A stretch of 5,311 nucleotides of DNA, taken from positions 4,256 to 9,566 of the forward strand of contig JAJZMO010000313.1 in the NCBI GenBank assembly GCA_021798235.1. The letters run 5' to 3'. The position numbers and the translations under genes were made by a program. The DNA is from Acidobacteriota bacterium. GTDB lineage: Bacteria > Acidobacteriota > Terriglobia > Terriglobales > Acidobacteriaceae. Of the stretch, positions 1-4,584 are shown in pieces (the stretch's first letter is position 1; every line of letters starts with the position of its first letter). The notes beneath the pieces were generated by a model that saw only the letters and a program-made list of their open reading frames with translations, did no database searches and had not been told where the DNA came from.

Positions 1-345
1 GGTGCGCGCATGGGGGCCGTTGCCTGGTCCGATCTCAGTGGCAACCTCTGGCTCTTCGGCGGCTATGGCTTTGATTCCACCGGAACCCAAGGCTATTTGA
101 ATGATCTATGGAGCTATAACTTTATTGCGCAACATTGGATTTGGATCAGCGGCTCCACCACCGCCAATGCACCCGGCGTCTATGGTTCCCTCAACATGCC
201 CGGAGCCACCAATACCCCGGGCGGCAAAACCAACGCGGTGGGATGGACCGATGAGGATGGAAACTTCTGGCTCTTCGGCGGCCAGCAAAACAGCACTTCT
301 GGCTCCACGGCTGTGTTCAATGACCTGTGGTTCTATCAGCCGTAA
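1..345 (+). CDS. Kelch-repeat (galactose-oxidase-like beta-propeller) protein, C-terminal part only
   Basis: The reading frame is open from base 1, so the gene begins upstream and 114 codons plus a TAA stop are visible. The fragment carries two kelch-type blades. The first has W-L-F-G-G at visible residues 17-21 and N-D-L-W at 34-37; the second repeats G-N-F-W-L-F-G-G and ends with F-N-D-L-W-F-Y just before the stop. At DNA level the core of each blade shares an identical 17-bp stretch (47-63 and 266-282), 219 bp apart, which gives a long blade of about 73 residues. Such proteins fold as beta-propellers and are commonly exported or surface-associated in Acidobacteriota; ligand and role are unknown. 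No signal peptide can be judged because the N-terminus is missing. The methionine at base 10 is unlikely to be the start, since the blade pattern begins before it. The gene converges on the protease gene. Confidence 0.85.
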   Translation, partial: GARMGAVAWSDLSGNLWLFGGYGFDSTGTQGYLNDLWSYNFIAQHWIWISGSTTANAPGVYGSLNMPGATNTPGGKTNAVGWTDEDGNFWLFGGQQNSTSGSTAVFNDLWFYQP

Positions 346-348
346 ACA

Positions 349-391
349 CGATGCGTCCGCTGCACAAGTTTATCGCGCAGCGGACGCATTG
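349..391. terminator. Inverted repeat between convergent genes, probable bidirectional terminator
   Basis: ATGCGTCCGCTGC (351-363) is followed after a 13-base loop by its exact reverse complement (377-389). A G-U pair (350/390) and a C-G pair (349/391) extend the stem to 15 pairs. It fills most of the 71-base gap between the kelch stop and the protease stop, where both transcripts must end. Neither strand has a run of Ts after the stem, so it is not a classical intrinsic terminator; it could act without a U-tract or protect mRNA 3' ends. The stem is directly visible, the role is inferred. Confidence 0.55.
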
Positions 392-416
392 ATTCACGCC
401 GACTTCCTTTGCTGGC

Positions 417-3400
417 TCACTGCACATTCAACATGAATGTAGTCGTCGCCGTCAGATTCCCAGAAGTTCCATTCACCGTCACCGTGTAGCTTCCCGTGCT
501 GGTTCCAGGGACCGTCAGAGATGCTGGCGGTTGGGAGCCGCTGCACCCAATCCCAGAACCACCCAGCCAAAGCAGGAGCACCACGCCGAAGCCTATCTGC
601 CACAGCCGACGTTTCTGGATTCGACTCCTACGCAATTGCCCCAGCGGAAACAGCATCAAAAATGCAACGAAGACTGTCTCCGGCAATTTTTTATTGCCCC
701 GCAAACCAGCAGTCACGGTGCTGGGGCCAGTGGTCGATATGGTCAATGCCTCCGTGGTGCTCGTTTGTCCGCTGTTAATATAGGCGTTTCCACTATTGCC
801 CAACGAGCACGTCGGTGGAGCATTTGGGGTTCCCGTTCCTGCGTATTGGATGGAACAAGTCAATACCACTCCACCCTGAAATCCATTTTGTCCATCAATC
901 GTAATCGTATTGGTATTGCCCGTCGTTTCCCCCGGAGTAGCAATCGTCAAGTCGGGAGCACTCAACGTGAAACTCATCGGCGGTGGTAACACCAGAAAAT
1001 CAATGGAATTAGATGTAGCCGCGCTGTAGTTTGAGTCTCCAGAATATTGCGCGGTAATCAAAAAGGATCCAGCCACCGAAAAATTCTCTACAAAATTGAC
1101 GGTGCCACTTGCCAGCGTCAGCGGAGATCCAAGCGCTACGCCATTGGAATAGATCTGCACGGTTCCCGTTGGTGCCGCGCTGCCACCGCTCACATTCAAA
1201 CTAAACTGCGCGTTCTGCCCAACCACACTGCTCGTCACAAAGGAGTTCAGTGTCACAGTCGGCGTCATCTGCGCAGTCACCGTCTCTGTGATTGCACTGG
1301 AAGTCACTGCACCATAATTCGAATCCCCTGAATACTGCGCAGTAATCGCATAGGTTCCCACCGAAAAGCTCTCTGCAGGAGAAGTGGCCGCGTTGGCACT
1401 CACTGTCACTGCGGCTCCCAGAGCGGTTCCATTCGAGAAAAACTGCACGGTTCCCGTCGGAGGCGCACCCGCTGCATGCACGCTTGCGGTAAACGTAACC
1501 GGCATTGCTGGCGTTGTATTGGAAAAATTTGAAGTTACAGTAGCGACAGCCGAATAGTGCGTCGTAGACCCTGTCCATGCGCTCAGCAAATTCGCCACAT
1601 CCAGCGATCCCCAGCCGGTCACTTGGTCATAGCCCGTGGTCAGCATGTAGCCCGCCAAGCCGCCCGTCAGCGAATTTGGCCCCGGCGTGCTGTTGTTGCA
1701 CATGCTCGGTGTTGCCGAAGAACAGCTCGTCACTCCACTTGTCGCCACAGTCACATCATGAAAAGCAGTCGGAGTGCTTGCGGCCAAAGCATAAATTTCA
1801 GCGTTGATGTTTCCCTGCGGCCCTTTGAATTTTTGGTCAATCAAAGCCTGCACCCCCGCCATGGAGGGCGACGCGGCGCTCGTGCCACTAAATGCAACAA
1901 ATTGTCCCTGGCTGCAGTCTCCGCCTGTATAGGCCAGGCAGCCAAAATAGCCATCGTGACCTGCGGCAGAAAAGGCCACGTCTGGCGTATCGCGGAAACC
2001 ATCGTTGGGCACACCCGTACCTGCCTGCCAGGAGGGTTTGGTTATATAGGCACTGACTCCACCGCCGGAGGCTGCAAGTTGATACGAAGCGATATTCGTG
2101 TTGTATGGCTCATTCCAAGCCCCTTCGGGAATGTAGCTGAGTGCCGAGCCAAGCGTGGTGGTGTTGTTGTTCGCGCTCCAATACTGGCCGGGATTGGCTG
2201 TATCGTTGAACTCCGTTCCGCCCACGCAGGTGACGTAGGAAGTGGAACACAGATAATTGGGACTGGGGCTGGTTGGTGTTGCGGGGGGAATGCTTCCAAC
2301 AGCCCCGCATCCATAAGCTCCTGTATCTCCAGCGGCAACAAAGATCGAAATTCCTTCGGCTGCGCCTTGCTGGGCCAGCGTATCCCAATCCTGCACGGCA
2401 GGCTGTCCTGCATCCGACTCACAATCTCCAAAGCTGATGCTCAGAATCGGATCCACCTGGACATCAATGGCATAATTTGTCGTTATATCTACTCCATCTT
2501 CTGTCTGAGAACTCGCGCTTGCGATCAGATCCACGCCCGCTCCGGACGCGGTACCAAAGCTACGATCCACATCCAGTGTTGCCTCATCTTGATTGCCGTC
2601 GTTGGTAACACCTGGATTCGTGCCATCCGTGGGAATAATCTCGTTCGGTAATTGACTGGGAAGTCCCGCAATCTGCTCATACTCGGTAATGTCGGAGTTG
2701 ACCACCAACGAACGCCCCACCAAGGCAATGTGCTCCCCCGCTCCGTTGATGCCTGCGTTGTAGACAGGGTTGAGGTCATAAATAGTAGCGAAATCCGCAG
2801 GCAATACATAGAAATTGCATGTGCTAATCGTGCTTCCCGTGCAGTTGGAGAACTGTGGGGACGCGGACATGGGCAAAATGCGCGAATGCACCATGGGATG
2901 CAGATGAATTTGAGACAGGCCGATAAAGCCCTGAATGGCACCAGCCAGTGCGGCAGGAATCATCGGCTCCGTGTTGATGGAAATGCGTTGCTCCGTCTGC
3001 TGCCTGCCCTGCACCTGCTCCTGAACGTTGTAGTAGTGAAATTCCGTTCCCAATGCTTTGCCAACGGCTGCAGCACTGCCATGGAAGGTGATGCGCATGC
3101 GGCTGTTCGAGACGCCGTCGACATGCAGGCCCTGGCTTTGCAACCAGCCGGTGACGGCGGTGATGTTTTGCTGGCTGGCTCCGAAGCGCTGGCCCACTTG
3201 CTGGGGCGTCAGCCAGTGGTGATATTGGGGAGAGCCGGGCGTTTGCTGGGCCTGCAGCAGTTGCTCCAGTGCTTGCTGCTGCGCAGGCGTCCGCGTAAGC
3301 AAAACGGTGAGATGTTGCAGGGGCAGATCCGCAGCCACGGCACCGGCATTCGCAGCCGACTGCGCCCAGATTGCCTTATGCCCCTTCAATTGTATTTTTT

Positions 3401-3539
3401 GACTCAAATCCACTGCGGACTGCGCCTGTGGCACACGCTGCGCTTGCACCGCAATAGAAACCACGCAGCACAGCAAACCTGTCCCTAGCAACGCCCGTAA
3501 CGGTTGCAAACCAGCAAATCGAACTTTCAACCCAACCAT
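417..3539 (-). CDS. Secreted S53 (sedolisin/kumamolisin-type) serine-carboxyl protease with C-terminal Ig-like domains
   Basis: This is a pro-enzyme of the S53 family, acid-active endopeptidases or tripeptidyl peptidases that are exported and self-activate. Numbered from the ATG at 3539 (1040 residues): a signal peptide has basic residues K5 and R7, a hydrophobic core at about 16-31 and a likely cut after A33 (V-Q-A). A pro-kumamolisin domain at about 75-200 carries the hallmark SPQYHHWLT at 103-111. The catalytic domain covers about 240-660. E319 and D323 lie in DEATLDVD, D405 (oxyanion) in AAGDTG, and the nucleophile S554 in SGTSAASP. Calcium-site residues D595 (FHDVT) and D638 (GYD) are present, so all key residues are intact. 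Ten cysteines in this part suggest disulfides. Two tandem Ig-like domains follow (663-753, 760-851), then a third from about 855, interrupted by a hydrophobic hairpin (955-999). A TTG at 3548 is an alternative start adding three residues; the Shine-Dalgarno is weak for both. Stop is TGA. The target is unknown; scavenging of external protein is likely. Confidence 0.93.
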   Translation of the reverse strand: MVGLKVRFAGLQPLRALLGTGLLCCVVSIAVQAQRVPQAQSAVDLSQKIQLKGHKAIWAQSAANAGAVAADLPLQHLTVLLTRTPAQQQALEQLLQAQQTPGSPQYHHWLTPQQVGQRFGASQQNITAVTGWLQSQGLHVDGVSNSRMRITFHGSAAAVGKALGTEFHYYNVQEQVQGRQQTEQRISINTEPMIPAALAGAIQGFIGLSQIHLHPMVHSRILPMSASPQFSNCTGSTISTCNFYVLPADFATIYDLNPVYNAGINGAGEHIALVGRSLVVNSDITEYEQIAGLPSQLPNEIIPTDGTNPGVTNDGNQDEATLDVDRSFGTASGAGVDLIASASSQTEDGVDITTNYAIDVQVDPILSISFGDCESDAGQPAVQDWDTLAQQGAAEGISIFVAAGDTGAYGCGAVGSIPPATPTSPSPNYLCSTSYVTCVGGTEFNDTANPGQYWSANNNTTTLGSALSYIPEGAWNEPYNTNIASYQLAASGGGVSAYITKPSWQAGTGVPNDGFRDTPDVAFSAAGHDGYFGCLAYTGGDCSQGQFVAFSGTSAASPSMAGVQALIDQKFKGPQGNINAEIYALAASTPTAFHDVTVATSGVTSCSSATPSMCNNSTPGPNSLTGGLAGYMLTTGYDQVTGWGSLDVANLLSAWTGSTTHYSAVATVTSNFSNTTPAMPVTFTASVHAAGAPPTGTVQFFSNGTALGAAVTVSANAATSPAESFSVGTYAITAQYSGDSNYGAVTSSAITETVTAQMTPTVTLNSFVTSSVVGQNAQFSLNVSGGSAAPTGTVQIYSNGVALGSPLTLASGTVNFVENFSVAGSFLITAQYSGDSNYSAATSNSIDFLVLPPPMSFTLSAPDLTIATPGETTGNTNTITIDGQNGFQGGVVLTCSIQYAGTGTPNAPPTCSLGNSGNAYINSGQTSTTEALTISTTGPSTVTAGLRGNKKLPETVFVAFLMLFPLGQLRRSRIQKRRLWQIGFGVVLLLWLGGSGIGCSGSQPPASLTVPGTSTGSYTVTVNGTSGNLTATTTFMLNVQ
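543..677 (-). other. Segment coding a hydrophobic hairpin and lipobox-like Cys inside the last Ig-like domain
   Basis: Numbered from the protease ATG, this encodes a hydrophobic stretch at 955-969 (VFVAFLMLFPLG core), a basic turn RRSRIQKRR at 970-978, and a second hydrophobic stretch at 979-999 (GFGVVLLLWLGGSGIGC core) ending at Cys999. The 41 residues after it (GSYTVTVNG ... FMLNV) read like the last two beta strands of an Ig-like domain whose earlier strands lie at about 855-945. The segment could anchor the C-terminus in the membrane or serve as a sorting and processing signal. The hydrophobicity and the cysteine are visible; the function is not established. Confidence 0.7.
987..1553 (-). 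repeat. Two tandem bacterial Ig-like domain repeats in the protease gene
   Basis: Two copies of a roughly 92-residue domain (1281-1553 and 987-1262, first copy on the higher coordinates) lie in tandem. Both contain T-G-T-V-Q, S-N-G-x-A-L-G and I-T-A-Q-Y-S-G-D-S-N-Y, the pattern of bacterial Ig-like domains of the Big_3 type. The shared YSGDSNY motif recurs with a period of 96 codons (288 bp). Such domains act as stalks or adhesion modules that hold the catalytic part away from the cell or on a substrate. The copies have diverged at DNA level, so this is an old duplication. Confidence 0.8.
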
Positions 3540-3565
3540 TTCCGTCAAAACTCACTCTCTTCCGA

Positions 3566-3610
3566 GGCGAATATCGCCCAGCACTGTCTGACGTACCCAT
3601 CTGGGACAGT
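3566..3610 (-). promoter_or_regulatory. Two inverted repeats in the 5' leader of the protease mRNA
   Basis: GGCGA (3566-3570), a 3-base loop, and TCGCC (3574-3578) form one hairpin about 26 bases before the ATG. ACTGTC (3583-3588) and GACAGT (3605-3610) form a second inverted repeat with 16 bases between, and CCCA-TC-TGGG lies inside it. They may shape the leader RNA or bind a regulator. No known riboswitch is recognised here. Confidence 0.4.
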
Positions 3611-3646
3611 AAAAAAAATAATTTTGCGTGCAGCGAAGCTCTGGGG

Positions 3647-3675
3647 ATTATAACGTTCAGCCAAATTCATCCGAA
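3647..3675 (-). promoter_or_regulatory. Candidate protease promoter
   Basis: Read on the minus strand, 3652-3647 is a perfect TATAAT. At 17-bp spacing upstream (3675-3670) lies TTCGGA, which matches only three of six bases of TTGACA, so an activator or a non-standard -35 is possible. Transcription would start near 3640 and give a leader of about 100 bases containing the two inverted repeats. The T8 tract in the leader lies just downstream. Confidence 0.45.
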
Positions 3676-3727
3676 AGCAATCTTCAGGAATACCCGGGCG
3701 TGTATTCACAAATGTCCATATGTACAC

Positions 3728-3773
3728 ACAGGAAATATCCTGTTTACTATCTAATAGATAGATCCATATTTCC
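3728..3773. repeat. Nested palindrome, candidate operator
   Basis: GGAAATAT (3731-3738) and its exact complement ATATTTCC (3766-3773) flank a perfect inner inverted repeat CTATCT-AAT-AGATAG (3747-3761). The left arm also takes part in a smaller inverted repeat ACAGGA-AATA-TCCTGT (3728-3743). It lies upstream of the minus-strand TATAAT and of the plus-strand TTGACA boxes, where an activator or repressor for either gene could bind. No T-run follows on either strand, so a terminator is unlikely. Confidence 0.5.
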
Positions 3774-3838
3774 GCGCGCACAAAAAGAAAAGGTAACCAT
3801 ACGATAGTAACCGCCCCCCTGTATCCGATGGGTAAAAA

Positions 3839-3893
3839 TATTCTTGACAAAATAGATTTATTCTTGACAATCCGGCGAGGTACGGGGCATTGT
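3839..3893 (+). promoter_or_regulatory. Tandem TTGACA promoter elements for the regulator (and perhaps uppS)
   Basis: The 12-mer TATTCTTGACAA occurs at 3839-3850 and again at 3859-3870, exactly 20 bp apart, each with a consensus -35 TTGACA (3844-3849, 3864-3869). The first pairs with GACAAT (3866-3871, 16-bp spacer, four of six matches to TATAAT), which overlaps the second copy. The second pairs only weakly with CATTGT (3888-3893, 18-bp spacer). Starts would fall near 3878 or 3900; the second is right at the nested inverted repeat. The repeats may alternatively be protein-binding sites on one face of the helix. Confidence 0.5.
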
Positions 3894-3895
3894 TA

Positions 3896-3938
3896 CCAGA
3901 GATGCACACACCAATGTGCATTGAGTGTCTTGCTCTGG
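3896..3938 (+). promoter_or_regulatory. Nested inverted repeat in the leader of the HTH regulator
   Basis: CCAGAG (3896-3901) runs straight into ATGCACA (3902-3908). After a 6-base loop come the complements TGTGCAT (3915-3921) and, past an 11-base bulge, CTCTGG (3933-3938). Together they make 13 pairs in two stacked helices ending 19 bases before the ATG at 3958. It could be an operator for autoregulation or a folded mRNA leader. No T-run follows, so it is not an intrinsic terminator. Confidence 0.5.
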
Positions 3939-3957
3939 CACTCCGTGCGTGTTAATT

Positions 3958-4500
3958 ATGGCGACAATAATGCCCCCCGTGGCTTCGCGGGAAGTTTATC
4001 GTTGTGATTTTTGCTCCTTGGTGCAGTTTCGCACTGCAAGCTTGCTCTGCAGGCGTTGTCATAAGCCTTTGGAGGCAGAAGAGGAGCCGGAACCGACCCC
4101 TGTCGCGCCCGTTGCCGTCGTTCCGCGTATCCAAGCAACCCAACCGTCCGAATCCGCCGTTGCGTTACGAATCCGAGAAATTCGCAGCCAGCGCAATATG
4201 AGCCAGCGACAGCTGGCTGCAAAGATGTCGGTTCCGCGCACGTATATTTCCAAAGTGGAGAATGGACGCGCAACGCCTACTCTGACTTCGCTGGAACGGT
4301 TGGCCGAGGCTCTGAGCGTACACTTGAGCGATCTTCTGCTGGAACGAAGCAGCGAAGAGCGGCAAGAACTCAAAGCGATCCTCGCCGATCCGTTTTTGGC
4401 CGAGATTAGCCAGTGCGTCTTCATGCTGGATGCGCTGCAACGCACCACACTGCTCAACCACATTCGAGACATGGCCACCGGACAGCGCAAGACTGCGTAA
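3958..4500 (+). CDS. XRE-family helix-turn-helix regulator with N-terminal zinc-ribbon-like motif
   Basis: A DNA-binding regulator of 180 residues from the ATG at 3958. Cysteines 16, 19, 31 and 34 form CxxC-x11-CxxC, a likely zinc ribbon. An acidic, proline-rich linker follows (about 39-64). An XRE/Cro-type helix-turn-helix spans about 68-128 (LRIREIRSQRNMSQRQLA, then YISKVENGRATPTL with the recognition helix, then LERLAEALSV). The C-terminal 50 residues look helical and may mediate dimer contacts. The start is uncertain: an in-frame GTG at 3925 would add 11 residues but lies inside the leader inverted repeat, and ATG at 3970 is also possible; none has a clear Shine-Dalgarno. The gene is divergent from the protease and 84 bases ahead of uppS in the same direction, so it may be the first gene of that operon. 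Zinc binding could sense metal or redox state, or could simply be structural. The target is not known. Confidence 0.88.
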   Translation: MATIMPPVASREVYRCDFCSLVQFRTASLLCRRCHKPLEAEEEPEPTPVAPVAVVPRIQATQPSESAVALRIREIRSQRNMSQRQLAAKMSVPRTYISKVENGRATPTLTSLERLAEALSVHLSDLLLERSSEERQELKAILADPFLAEISQCVFMLDALQRTTLLNHIRDMATGQRKTA

Positions 4501-4523
4501 GCGCCCGCATACCAGCGGCGACA

Positions 4524-4555
4524 CGCAAGCCTTTGCAGCCTGTCCGGGGCTTGTG
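4524..4555 (+). other. Weak hairpin in the HTH-uppS gap
   Basis: CAAGCC (4526-4531) and GGCTTG (4548-4553) pair around a 16-base loop, extended by a G-U and a C-G pair. No T-run follows, so complete termination before uppS is unlikely. It may be chance, or it may moderate read-through from the regulator into uppS. Confidence 0.3.
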
Positions 4556-4572
4556 CTACGTTCGAACATGTT

Positions 4573-4579
4573 GAGGTGG
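4573..4579 (+). promoter_or_regulatory. uppS: Shine-Dalgarno that sets the uppS start
   Basis: GAGGTGG sits five bases ahead of the TTG at 4585. There is no in-frame ATG between the preceding stop codon (4498-4500) and the conserved catalytic motif, so this site decides for TTG at 4585 over the GTG at 4576 (inside the site itself) and the TTGs further in. Confidence 0.75.
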
Positions 4580-4584
4580 TTGCT

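Larger units (their letters stand above)
3540..3957. other. Divergent intergenic control region between the protease and the HTH regulator
   Basis: This 418-base gap holds no convincing gene. It is more AT-rich than the flanking genes and unusually dense in symmetry. It contains a protease leader with two inverted repeats (3566-3578, 3583-3610), a perfect TATAAT on the minus strand (3652 to 3647), a nested palindrome (3728-3773), two GTAACC direct repeats 14 bp apart (3793 and 3807), two phased TTGACA boxes on the plus strand (3839-3870) and a nested inverted repeat before the regulator (3896-3938). The layout fits a shared, regulated control region for both genes. Confidence 0.7.

Noticed and set aside
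3465..3470. Cys-Cys in the signal peptide of the protease as a possible N-terminal lipoprotein site
   Set aside because: The preceding residues G-L-L do not fit a lipobox, which needs a small residue before the Cys. A normal cut after V-Q-A fits better.
1557..3488. Two long plus-strand open frames (1557-2651 and 2652-3488) opposite the protease gene
   Set aside because: They are antisense to a protease with every catalytic motif intact. Their translations are rich in Arg, Cys and His with no recognisable domain, and no ribosome site was seen. They result from codon bias of the real gene.
3611..3618. A8 run (T8 on the minus strand) as a terminator tail
   Set aside because: No stable GC-rich stem precedes it on the minus strand, and it lies inside the probable protease leader.
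3545..3850. Minus-strand open frame of 101 codons just upstream of the protease, ending in a TTGA overlap with its alternative TTG start
   Set aside because: It starts with a TTG without a Shine-Dalgarno, lies across promoter-like and palindromic DNA, and its translation resembles no protein I know.
3925..3957. GTG at 3925 as the start of the HTH regulator
   Set aside because: It lacks a Shine-Dalgarno and falls within the nested inverted repeat. The extra 11 residues add no recognisable element, though it cannot be excluded.
4560..4567. Palindrome GTTCGAAC in the HTH-uppS gap
   Set aside because: An isolated 8-bp palindrome is expected by chance at this scale and has no extended symmetry.
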